From an uncultured Lachnospiraceae bacterium (GTDB lineage Bacteria; Bacillota; Clostridia; Lachnospirales; Lachnospiraceae): DNA of 46,651 nucleotides. Below are positions 8,613 through 16,830 of the stretch, piece after piece. Both the position numbers and the translations under genes were made by a program. The notes under the pieces were generated by a model. That model saw only the letters and a program-made list of their open reading frames with translations, was not told the DNA's origin and ran no database searches. The stretch is from contig CATBDC010000027.1 in assembly GCA_949502235.1 (NCBI GenBank), positions 1-46,651 of the forward strand, written 5' to 3'. Position 1 is the stretch's first letter, and each line of letters begins with the position of its first letter.

Positions 8613-10508
8613 TTATCTCCTTTCTGAAGGCTGATAATAATATCTTTCATCCCCGGGCTTCAAGAGAATCCTGATCTTGCTTTCCTCTGCCTCAATCAGA
8701 TAAGCGCCCTCCTCAAGCTCTTTAAAGCTTCCGCCCTTCACCTCTTTAATATCCCTGCCGTAAATTCGGAGCACAAACCATACCGTGCCTTCTGTCCCCT
8801 CTTTTTGAATCTCTATAGTGTCTCCTCTCTTTATGTCTGTAAAATTAAGAGCCAGAAAATTACGGATGTGCTCATCGCACTCTGATATGGCAGTCCCCTC
8901 AAAATGTTCATAATTCTTTCCGAAAATATTTATATTTCTTATAATATTTTTAGACAGCTCATCCCATGTGTCCTTCTCTCCCTCCGGATAAACGGCGCGG
9001 CTCATGTCGCAGGTGAGACTTAGATATCCAAGCGCCGTCTCTACACATCTCATCCTGAAATCACTGCGGAAGGTATAGTTAAGTCCGTCTCCGGATCCGC
9101 TCTGCCTTGTAACATGCTCTGAAAGATACCCGATAAGGCTTATAGCTTCCTCGTCATAGGGATTTACCACCGTCCTGACAGCAGACAGCATGTCACTTTT
9201 AAGAGCTGCCTGTATATCTGCGGCCTCCATGTTTCCGGCGTAACAGGAAGAAAATTCATAGTCTGCGGCTGCCTCCTCCATAAACTGCTGATCCTCCTTA
9301 AGCTTTCCAGCTACGGGCATACCAGACACATTTTCTAAAGACAGCCCTGTCTCCGCAGACTTTTCATGGAAGATCTTCATATAATACTGAAGGGTCTCCG
9401 GGTTTGGAGAATTGTCATCCATGTAGTCATACTGAGGCGCCAGCATACACGTAAGTCCCGCCGGATAATCCTGGAGGGCCGTTACGACACCAGGCCATAT
9501 GTTTTCCTGCTCAAGAAGTCTTAAGGAGCGTCCGTAAATATCTTCTAACTCCTCCCTGTTCTCGTCAGCCATGCCCGGATAATTGGCAAGTACCAGATTC
9601 TGGGCATTTATAACCGGATAGATCTCATAGGAATCCATCTCAGCCGATATGGCAGAAAGGATGCCAAGCCCTGCCGTGTCCTCCATATATCCGCCGTTTA
9701 CGGCGAACACATATGCCGGCCCAAAGCTTTTTCTCCATATCACCACAGGGTAATCCTCTTTCTCTATGCTTTCATCTTCCGGAATTCCCTTCATATATAC
9801 CTTTGTGCCGGAGGTGAGGCTGTACCACGGAAATGTAAGCTCCATATCCTGATACTTCTCATCCTCTTCCTCCTCCGCCTGGTAGATGACCTCCCCGCCT
9901 AAAAGAAAGCCACCATACAGGTGGATACCATTCACAGCCGGCTCCAGCTCTTCCACCCTTCGGATTCCTAAAAGCTCGCGGACCTTTTTATTTCCTCTTA
10001 TGACAGACACATCAGGAAGATTCGCAAAAACAAGGCTGGTTCCCTTCTCTATACATTCTGTCAGAAATTCAACCTCCTCCGTCTGTTCCCAATGAATACT
10101 GCCGGAATCAATGACCATCATCTCAAGAGAGGCCATATCGATTTTTGCCCTGCCATACTCTTCAAGAGATAAAAAGCCTGTGATGCCCCGCTTTGTGCAG
10201 ACCGCCCATTCGCGGACAATCTCCTTAAGGCTTCCCTCTCTGCCGATAAAGACAATTCCGTTTTTTCCAGCCTGCGCCTGCGTTTCCTCTTCCTCCTTCA
10301 AGGTTCCCTCATGGGATGCCCCGTCCTTTTCCTGGCTGTCAGGCACAAACATGCTGACCTTTGAAGGATAGTTTTCTGCCGTACCGGTAATATATGGATT
10401 TATCTCATAGTCATTCCATTCATCTTTCAAATTGTTCAAAAACATACACAGGAAGAATACAACAGACATTAATATAGTAATAATGAAAAAATTCCGGCGT
10501 GATACCAT
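8613..10508 (-). CDS. DUF2194/PelA-like exported polysaccharide-modifying protein
   Basis: About 631 residues. I prefer ATG 10508, preceded by AGGTGG, over an in-frame GTG at 10520. One N-terminal hydrophobic segment (RRNFFIITILMSVVFFLCMF) anchors it, and the rest should be outside the membrane. The first ~330 residues look Rossmann-like and may sense or bind rather than catalyse. The region around PAGLTCMLAPQYDYMDDNSP resembles the metal-binding start of a carbohydrate-esterase-4-like deacetylase. Its place between PelE-like and PelF genes corresponds to the PelA deacetylase slot of Gram-positive pel operons. No glycoside-hydrolase domain comparable to PelA of Pseudomonas is apparent. The family call DUF2194 is from memory and moderately confident. 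Confidence 0.72.
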   Translation of the reverse strand: MVSRRNFFIITILMSVVFFLCMFLNNLKDEWNDYEINPYITGTAENYPSKVSMFVPDSQEKDGASHEGTLKEEEETQAQAGKNGIVFIGREGSLKEIVREWAVCTKRGITGFLSLEEYGRAKIDMASLEMMVIDSGSIHWEQTEEVEFLTECIEKGTSLVFANLPDVSVIRGNKKVRELLGIRRVEELEPAVNGIHLYGGFLLGGEVIYQAEEEEDEKYQDMELTFPWYSLTSGTKVYMKGIPEDESIEKEDYPVVIWRKSFGPAYVFAVNGGYMEDTAGLGILSAISAEMDSYEIYPVINAQNLVLANYPGMADENREELEDIYGRSLRLLEQENIWPGVVTALQDYPAGLTCMLAPQYDYMDDNSPNPETLQYYMKIFHEKSAETGLSLENVSGMPVAGKLKEDQQFMEEAAADYEFSSCYAGNMEAADIQAALKSDMLSAVRTVVNPYDEEAISLIGYLSEHVTRQSGSGDGLNYTFRSDFRMRCVETALGYLSLTCDMSRAVYPEGEKDTWDELSKNIIRNINIFGKNYEHFEGTAISECDEHIRNFLALNFTDIKRGDTIEIQKEGTEGTVWFVLRIYGRDIKEVKGGSFKELEEGAYLIEAEESKIRILLKPGDERYYYQPSERR

Positions 10509-10520
10509 TCTTTTCCCCAC

Positions 10521-12695
10521 CTAACCTTCCTTTTTCTCTTCATATCCGTTATATCCGTAGTCAATCGCGAAATTATACGGGCTGTATCCATTCTGCCGGA
10601 TACGGTAGCATATGAAGTTATCTGTTTCATAATAGACCTCCATCTCGTTTGGATACAGCTCCTTAAATGCCTGCGCCCAGTAATACATATGGGACATTGT
10701 AACCCACCTTTCGTCTCCTATATAGGGCAGGATCCCCGGTTTATCTGAAACCGGCTCTTCTGCTCCTTTGGCAGATACCCTTCGCTCTGGCTTTTCTGTA
10801 TTGATATAATCCCGGTACAGAAGCGGTATCTTTTCGATAAAAAAATACACGGTATCTGTGGGTATGATAATCGATGTATCCTCATCTACAGAGCGCATAT
10901 CCTTTAAAAACTTAATGGTCTCATAATGATATGCATTCTTACAGCCTCCCATCATCTGCCGCTCATCATTGGCAGAGCAGATCGTCCAAGCCTCATTTTT
11001 GTTTTCACGGATAATATTGCTTAGGCAGATGACAGCCTCATTTGTCTCATAAGCGCTCACTGTTACAGGGGAGCGCATCCCCGTATAAGCCGTCAAGACG
11101 CAGGCTGTGGCCAGTGCGCCCATAGAGCACAGATTAAGAGCCCTCTCCTTTCTGAATAAAAGGTATATAACCCCGTCTGCGCACAGGCTCCACACAGCCG
11201 CGATTCCGTATCCAAGATATACGGAATAGCGGGAAACCTCCAGAAGCTGGACAAGGCCCAGCTGGGCCGAGGCCTGCAGAATGGCCATAGCCGCCATAAA
11301 AATACTAAGAGAGACCAGAACTCCCGCGTACTCCGACCTTCGAAGGAGAAACCATAAAAGTCCCAGCACGAAAAGCACGCCTATGCTTCCAACCATAACC
11401 TGGGCTGTCTTCATATCATATGCCACATAGTATTCCATTCTGTCGATCACTGCCTCAAGGGCAGTAAGCTCTTCTTTTTTTTCGCCGGAAGAACCGGCCG
11501 CCTTCGGGGCCTCCGGGGATGACTTAAGCTGGGACATCCCCCATTTTAAGGATGCCTGCAGAGGAGTACCCATAGCAAATGCCGCCCCCAGAGGCAGCAC
11601 CGCAAGCAGTATCCCAAGAATCCCTGCCGCTGTTATTTTCTTTAAATAGCTAAAGCGGAAAACACGGAAACAAAATCCTGCTCCGATTGCCGCGCAGAAA
11701 ATCCCCGCAATAATTGTATCGTAGAAATGAACCGTAAGCGTCAGTGAAACGCTCACAGCAAAAAATCCCAGGTATCGTTTCGTATCCTCTGCCCGGGCGT
11801 CTCTTTTCTGCTGCAGAAATGCCATGGCAAAATATGCTGCAGGCAGAATAAACGCCATGCCGAACTCCTGGGGGAGGGTCGCATAATACCGGATATATGT
11901 GTACTCATAAAATCTGTTCGAAACAATATAGATGATCATTCCGATATACGGAGCATACCGTGTCCTGCACACACTCTTAAGAAATGCCAGCAGCATGAAA
12001 TGAACCACAAATGCCTGAATCACATAGAAGAGCCGCAGAATCACATATACAGGAACCGCAAATACGGTATGGACGTAATATAAAAGACAATGCATCCCAA
12101 AAGGGTACACCCCGTCAACAAAAATATGGTTGTTTTCCATGGCATTGATCCAGTAATTATGCAGCACCATATCAGAAGCACAATAGCCATAGACATTTAC
12201 CACGCTGCTCCCGTACATATAGAGTAAAAGCACTGTAACGCCAAGGGTAAGAAGGATATCTCCGCCGTGCGCGCCCAGACAGCCTCTTCTCTTCTTCCCG
12301 GACGCTTTAAGCGCCTGCCCGAGGCTTCTCCTCATACGGAGAAAAAGGGTCTTCCTTCCTGTCTCGCCTCCCAAAATAAGCAGAAACCGGCCGAGCCCCT
12401 TCTCCAGACGCATAAGAAAAGAACCCCTGTACTTTATATAAGCCGATACCAGAAAAGGCGCCAGCGTCCCCAGAACCAGCGTAAACCAGCAGGATATATG
12501 TAAGAGTTCAAGAAGGTATACCAGATTTATAATATAAAAATTACCCGCCAGAAAATAAGCCATGAACCTTACAGGCGCAGTGCCAAAGCCGGCAAGCCTC
12601 TTTCGCAGATACAGCCATGGCAGCACAAGGGTCACGCCGAAATAAGCCGCCCCAATCCCTGTCACCTGCAGAATGGAAAGTATCGCCATTGACAT
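10521..12695 (-). CDS. Large polytopic membrane protein in pel operon, possible GT-C type
   Basis: 724 residues with about twelve to fourteen hydrophobic helices in the first ~520 residues and a mainly soluble C-terminal ~190 residues. Helix-loop features such as CASDMVLHNYWINAMENNHI and VDGVYPFGMH recall membrane glycosyltransferases of the GT-C fold (DUF6541-like), where an early loop carries a catalytic acidic residue. The start at 12695 is preceded by AGGAGG. It lies two bases after the PelE-like gene and directly before the DUF2194 gene, inside the operon. Canonical pel operons as I know them do not include such a protein. A lipid-linked-sugar-dependent decoration of the polymer is possible but is inference only. 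Confidence 0.68.
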   Translation of the reverse strand: MSMAILSILQVTGIGAAYFGVTLVLPWLYLRKRLAGFGTAPVRFMAYFLAGNFYIINLVYLLELLHISCWFTLVLGTLAPFLVSAYIKYRGSFLMRLEKGLGRFLLILGGETGRKTLFLRMRRSLGQALKASGKKRRGCLGAHGGDILLTLGVTVLLLYMYGSSVVNVYGYCASDMVLHNYWINAMENNHIFVDGVYPFGMHCLLYYVHTVFAVPVYVILRLFYVIQAFVVHFMLLAFLKSVCRTRYAPYIGMIIYIVSNRFYEYTYIRYYATLPQEFGMAFILPAAYFAMAFLQQKRDARAEDTKRYLGFFAVSVSLTLTVHFYDTIIAGIFCAAIGAGFCFRVFRFSYLKKITAAGILGILLAVLPLGAAFAMGTPLQASLKWGMSQLKSSPEAPKAAGSSGEKKEELTALEAVIDRMEYYVAYDMKTAQVMVGSIGVLFVLGLLWFLLRRSEYAGVLVSLSIFMAAMAILQASAQLGLVQLLEVSRYSVYLGYGIAAVWSLCADGVIYLLFRKERALNLCSMGALATACVLTAYTGMRSPVTVSAYETNEAVICLSNIIRENKNEAWTICSANDERQMMGGCKNAYHYETIKFLKDMRSVDEDTSIIIPTDTVYFFIEKIPLLYRDYINTEKPERRVSAKGAEEPVSDKPGILPYIGDERWVTMSHMYYWAQAFKELYPNEMEVYYETDNFICYRIRQNGYSPYNFAIDYGYNGYEEKKEG

Positions 12696-12697
12696 TG

Positions 12698-13672
12698 TTA
12701 TTGCCTCCTTACACTGAAAATACGGATCAGCTCCAATGTTTCACTATCTATCACAACATCTGACCTCTTAAGAGCAGCCAGAGTATCAAAAAAGGCCTCT
12801 CTGTCCTGCTTCGCAAAATAAAGCTTCAGCTTACAGGTAAATGCCGGAAGCTCCTCCGGATATCTTTCTGCCAGACGCAGACACCATTTTTCACACCCTT
12901 CATAATCCTTAAGCTCAAGCAGGCGCAGACAGACTGCCTCCCGCCTTTCAAGGGTAAGCCGCACGGCGTCCTTTTCATAAAGCAGCTCTGCTGTCTCTGC
13001 CATACTGTTCACAAATTTGCGCTGCTCATGCTCGGAAAAAATATGCTGCTTCAGAATATTGTCCATATAATCAATCAGCATCTCCTCACAATCTGTCTGT
13101 GTATCATCCTCTTCCTGAATCTTAAGGAGAAGCTTCTGCACATAGATGCGGAATTTGTTAAGCTCATCCGATAAAACAGCGGCGGCATAGTGGGAGGTCT
13201 CCGAATCCTCACTCTCCAGTGCAAGGGTGATGGATGCCAGGGAATTTCTGATATCCTTGCTCATCACATTCATAAGCACTGTCCTTAAATCCTTCTTTTC
13301 ATTTACAAGAATAGCTTCCTCCAGAGGGATAATGTTGCGTTCCACTTCCTCGTCCGCCTTCCTGTTGGTCTTCACACGCTTCTTACTGAAGACCACGTCT
13401 GTCAGATTTGCCTCCCTCCAGAAAACAAACAGGTAAAACAGATGGCCCATGAAAAAAAACAATGGAACAATAACAGGACAAAGTATCATGACAATAAACC
13501 GAATCAGGTAGGTTCTCCTGTTGTCATATAAAACCTCCTCTGCCGCCCCGTCCGCAGCTGCCATCCGTGCCGGAACCACCACAAAAATTCCTGCCAGAAG
13601 ATAAATCAGGGCAGCAAGAAAATTTACGGCAAGCATCATGAGAAATGCAAATTCATCCCCTGCAAGGGTCAT
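12698..13672 (-). CDS. pelE: PelE-like membrane protein
   Basis: 324 residues with N-terminal hydrophobic helices (about 10-35 and 55-85), then a helical cytoplasmic region with repeated Leu/Ala/Glu patterns such as EAVCLRLLELKDYEGCEKWC that resemble TPR units. PelE in characterised systems is a membrane-TPR protein that joins PelD and PelF. The segment IIPLEEAILVNEKKDLRTVL matches my memory of PelE proteins. Its start overlaps the end of the PelD-like gene by four bases (ATGA). Identification relies on domain layout plus operon position, since primary-sequence conservation is weak. Confidence 0.78.
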   Translation of the reverse strand: MTLAGDEFAFLMMLAVNFLAALIYLLAGIFVVVPARMAAADGAAEEVLYDNRRTYLIRFIVMILCPVIVPLFFFMGHLFYLFVFWREANLTDVVFSKKRVKTNRKADEEVERNIIPLEEAILVNEKKDLRTVLMNVMSKDIRNSLASITLALESEDSETSHYAAAVLSDELNKFRIYVQKLLLKIQEEDDTQTDCEEMLIDYMDNILKQHIFSEHEQRKFVNSMAETAELLYEKDAVRLTLERREAVCLRLLELKDYEGCEKWCLRLAERYPEELPAFTCKLKLYFAKQDREAFFDTLAALKRSDVVIDSETLELIRIFSVRRQ

Positions 13673-15870
13673 AGTACCGCCTCCTCATCAATCCGGCTCT
13701 CATAGCCCAGAGCCCTGAACCTCTCTATAATAACACCTGCATTTTCCTTATTTGTATTAGACAAAAGCACATACAGCCTTCCCTCCTTAAAGATTCCAAG
13801 ATAATCTGTCTGGCGTATGGTGCCGCCCAGAGCCTTGGCCACATGCTCATAATTTTTATCCTCTGTCAGTACTTCCATCAGTACATACTCGGTAAGCCCC
13901 TTATCTCTGGCGTCAAAAAAGGCCTTTGCCAGCTGCGTAAATGCCTCCTCTCCCAGCACACTGGTTCCTTCCACATACCGCTGGTTCCGGATAGCATCCA
14001 GGTAGCGGTTGGCACGTACTACCGCATTTTGGATCAGATATCCTACAATCGTCAGCCGGTTTGCCTCCCCCAGCGTCATGCGCTCCCACGGAACTCCCCA
14101 GAGCATCAGAATCAGCTGCATCTCATCCTCTGAATAAACAGCGCTTGCCATCATAGGCATCTTATCCACCATATTCCTGTTGACATATACCCGGCGCTCC
14201 TTAATCTCACTATAGAGCTCATCCATGTCTGTATACTTTATAGAATTTCCAAGCTTTCTCGCCTCCGGGGAGGTAGCTGAAAACAATCTGGCATAGTCGC
14301 TGTTGGCAATATTGTATACTGCCACATCCTTGCAATCCATCAGCCTTGACAGCACCTGAGCCGCATAGAACAAAACCTCCTCCGGCCCGTACTGCTCCAG
14401 GGATGAGGAAACCTCGTAGATCTTCCCTAAGCTCTCCCTGTGATTAACTACCTGGGACTCAAAATTATGCTTAAGCTTCACATTGCTTTCATTAATATCC
14501 TCAATATCCTTAAGCTGCCCATTTAAATACTGAACCCTGCACCTTCCTTCATTTCTGATAAAATGAAGCTGATCCTTCATATAGCCCACAACAAGTCCCA
14601 CAATAAAAAGCTGCGCCATCCAGACATATGTATTATAATCAAGCAGCACTTCAAAGCCCGTCCTGCCGTCCGCCTGCCCAAAGCAATACCCTGCCGATGC
14701 CAGAAAAGCAGAAAAAACAGCCTGCTGCTGCCCGTGGACAACCGCAAAAAGCAGCACATACAAAAGATAAATGTCAAGCCTTGCCAGAAATTTGCTGTCC
14801 GCCGCCGCGCTGCTTAGGAAAACTGCCCCGGCAAAGCATACCAATGCTTCTATGAACGGAAAAAGAGCTTTTAAAATTCTGCGCACATGGTTCCACAGCC
14901 TTACAGCAGCCCCGCCTCCTTCGTCCTCCTCGGAAATAAAGGAATTACTGTGCTGCTTCATAAACTCCGCAGTCTGTTTTACTCCCTTGTCATAGTCATT
15001 GAAAATTTCATAGGCAAACTCACCTTTATATCTGCTGCAGTCCAGAACCAGGCGCCTGCCTGCCCCTGCTGTACTGTCAACAATAGAAATATCAGACCCC
15101 ATTCCCTCCTTTATCTTCTCTGCAAGCTGTTTCTCATTCACCGGCTCCATAGAGGAAATATTATAAACTGACTGCCTAAGCGCCTCCCCGCAAAGCACTC
15201 TGTAGGCCAGCTCCACCGCATCGTTCAGGTGGATCATGGAGAAAATTCGTCTTTCATTTACCGAGATCTTCCCTGTTTTTAATGCCTCAAGGCACATGCA
15301 AAAGCATGGGTTATCCTCCTGCTTTCCCTTCCGGGGCACCCAGTATATCTGGTCAAATCTTAGGATAACTGTATCCGTTCCCTGGGTCTTTCGGAAGTTT
15401 GCGCAGGCCTCCTCCCCCTGGGCAAGGGCCATTGCTTTAAAGCCTTTAGGGGACAGGGGCGTATCTTCCCTGATATTATCCATATGCACGCCGCCATATA
15501 CCTCCTGGGAAGAAAAATATATAAACCTTGCGTTTTTAAGAACACTAAAAGCAGACAGAATGTTCACAAGCCCCGCCACATAACGCACCGACTCCTGCCT
15601 CGCATCTGTCTCCCAGTCATAATTCGTATCATATGCCCCCGTAAACACGACAACATCCGGCCTGGCGCTCTCTAAAATGTCCTTGATGCTTCCGCTGTCA
15701 TAGGGGAAATTATATTTTTCAAATACCGGTTTATAGGAAAAGCGATTGTCTCTCTGCCCCGTCAAAAGATATACCCGATGTCCATTCTTATTAAGCTTGC
15801 TGATTATAGCGTCCATCAGCACTCCGCCGCCGCCCGCCAATAACACAACCATCTTTTTCACCACTTCCAT
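13669..15870 (-). CDS. pelD: PelD-like c-di-GMP receptor with N-terminal SDR-like domain
   Basis: Up to 733 residues. Residues ~7-310 are an NAD-dependent epimerase/SDR-like Rossmann domain (GGGG near residue 13, FIYFSSQEVYGG, LRFDQIYW). Residues ~335-445 contain about four transmembrane helices. A coiled coil and a GAF-like domain follow (~450-600), ending with a degenerate GGDEF-like domain. RQTD at residues 686-689 fits the RxxD inhibitory site that binds c-di-GMP in PelD. The YxxxK of active SDR enzymes is replaced by FKAMA (residues 144-148), so that domain is probably not an oxidoreductase. It is the first gene of the operon. No Shine-Dalgarno precedes 15870; the ATG at 15852, after GGAAGTGG, is an alternative. 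Confidence 0.85.
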   Translation of the reverse strand: MEVVKKMVVLLAGGGGVLMDAIISKLNKNGHRVYLLTGQRDNRFSYKPVFEKYNFPYDSGSIKDILESARPDVVVFTGAYDTNYDWETDARQESVRYVAGLVNILSAFSVLKNARFIYFSSQEVYGGVHMDNIREDTPLSPKGFKAMALAQGEEACANFRKTQGTDTVILRFDQIYWVPRKGKQEDNPCFCMCLEALKTGKISVNERRIFSMIHLNDAVELAYRVLCGEALRQSVYNISSMEPVNEKQLAEKIKEGMGSDISIVDSTAGAGRRLVLDCSRYKGEFAYEIFNDYDKGVKQTAEFMKQHSNSFISEEDEGGGAAVRLWNHVRRILKALFPFIEALVCFAGAVFLSSAAADSKFLARLDIYLLYVLLFAVVHGQQQAVFSAFLASAGYCFGQADGRTGFEVLLDYNTYVWMAQLFIVGLVVGYMKDQLHFIRNEGRCRVQYLNGQLKDIEDINESNVKLKHNFESQVVNHRESLGKIYEVSSSLEQYGPEEVLFYAAQVLSRLMDCKDVAVYNIANSDYARLFSATSPEARKLGNSIKYTDMDELYSEIKERRVYVNRNMVDKMPMMASAVYSEDEMQLILMLWGVPWERMTLGEANRLTIVGYLIQNAVVRANRYLDAIRNQRYVEGTSVLGEEAFTQLAKAFFDARDKGLTEYVLMEVLTEDKNYEHVAKALGGTIRQTDYLGIFKEGRLYVLLSNTNKENAGVIIERFRALGYESRIDEEAVL
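13804..13815 (-). other. RxxD I-site codons of PelD-like receptor
   Basis: These four codons read Arg-Gln-Thr-Asp, in the sequence GGTIRQTDYLGIF. In PelD an RxxD motif of the degenerate GGDEF domain makes direct contacts with c-di-GMP. Its presence suggests the operon product is controlled post-translationally by c-di-GMP. Confidence 0.7.
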
Positions 15871-15990
15871 GCATTAAAAATTTCGACAATATATACATCA
15901 TATACCCATATTATCCCTACGGCGCTATCCCTATGACTATCCTTTACGAGAAAAATGCTTTTTCCTTATAAATTTTCAAAGAAAGGCTTA

Positions 15991-16033
15991 TAAAAAAAGA
16001 AAAAAAAGGCTTTCCGTCACCGGAAAGCCTTTT
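15991..16033 (-). terminator. Rho-independent terminator after rpmF
   Basis: A perfect 13-base stem, AAAAGGCTTTCCG (16004-16016) with its complement at 16021-16033, has a four-base loop. In the minus direction it is followed by a U-rich run (15991-16003 are nearly all A on the plus strand). It lies 12 bases past the rpmF stop and separates rpmF from the pel operon. Confidence 0.92.
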
Positions 16034-16045
16034 CTCATCTTCAAA

Positions 16046-16225
16046 TTAGTCCTGTGGAATGATTTCTTTTTTGTTGTAGCTTCCGCAGGCCTTGCATACT
16101 CTGTGAGGCATCATTAACTCGCCGCACCTGCTGCACTTTACAAGGTTGGGAGCGCTCATCTTCCAATTCGCTCTTCTCTTGTCTCTTCTTGCTTTAGAAG
16201 ATTTATTCTTTGGACAAATTGACAT
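16046..16225 (-). CDS. rpmF: 50S ribosomal protein L32
   Basis: 59 residues, beginning MSICPKNKSSKARRDKRRAN and ending with the zinc-ribbon pattern CSRCGELMMPHRVCKACG, with Cys at about 31, 34, 44 and 47. This is the four-cysteine, zinc-binding form of L32, a structural protein of the large ribosomal subunit. The gene follows the DUF177/YceD gene by three bases, the standard yceD-rpmF pairing in bacteria. An AAGGAGGTG ribosome binding site precedes the ATG. A strong terminator lies immediately downstream. Confidence 0.97.
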   Translation of the reverse strand: MSICPKNKSSKARRDKRRANWKMSAPNLVKCSRCGELMMPHRVCKACGSYNKKEIIPQD

Positions 16226-16228
16226 AGG

Positions 16229-16756
16229 TTACACCTCCTTAAAATTCTTAAAAACATCGCGGATAACTGACATTCTAGGGTCAAGGCCCGTATCCTCACA
16301 GTTACAGGTTCCCTGATTCAGGTTTTGACCACAGACATTACAAATACCTTTACAGTCCTCGCTACACAGAATCTTTGTCGGCCACCCTGTCAATATCTCG
16401 CCGCGGATCAGTTTGTCCGCATCGAGCGTATATCCGTCAATATAATTCGTTTCATCTAATTCATCTGCCTGTTCGCCGTCCGGAACATTCAGGTCGACAT
16501 TTTTCACAAAATCAAGAACAATCTCTGTCTCCACCGGTTCTAAGCATCTGTCACAGGGTACTGAAAATGTAACCCTTCCGCTTCCGGTAATCTGAAACCT
16601 GTGCTCCTTCACATGTGTTACGCGGATAGAAACCGGTGTTTTTTTCAGAATCGGAAAGCTTCCATATCCTGTCGAAAATTCGGTCATATCAATATCCACA
16701 TCCTGTATAAGCTCCGTATGCTGTTCAGACATAACGCCGGATAGGTCTAATAACAT
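16229..16756 (-). CDS. yceD: DUF177/YceD family protein
   Basis: About 175 residues starting at ATG 16756 (MLLDLSGVMSEQ), which follows AGGAG; an in-frame GTG at 16774 lies upstream of that ribosome binding site and is less likely. The family signature is the VPCDRCLEPVETEIVLDF block plus a C-terminal CSEDCKGICNVCGQNLN with paired cysteines and DPR near the end. YceD proteins are linked to 23S rRNA accumulation and are almost always encoded just before rpmF, as here. A clear promoter lies 28-55 bases upstream of the start. Confidence 0.93.
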   Translation of the reverse strand: MLLDLSGVMSEQHTELIQDVDIDMTEFSTGYGSFPILKKTPVSIRVTHVKEHRFQITGSGRVTFSVPCDRCLEPVETEIVLDFVKNVDLNVPDGEQADELDETNYIDGYTLDADKLIRGEILTGWPTKILCSEDCKGICNVCGQNLNQGTCNCEDTGLDPRMSVIRDVFKNFKEV

Positions 16757-16783
16757 ATTATTACTCCTATTCACACCTAAATA

Positions 16784-16811
16784 ATTATATCACGCAAAAA
16801 TATTTTGTCAA
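16784..16811 (-). promoter_or_regulatory. Sigma-A promoter of yceD-rpmF
   Basis: On the minus strand TTGACA (16806-16811) and TATAAT (16784-16789) are separated by 16 bases, both perfect consensus. It lies in the 75-base gap between ackA and yceD, so the yceD-rpmF pair is independently transcribed. Confidence 0.85.
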
Positions 16812-16830
16812 CTAAAATCTTCTAATCTTC

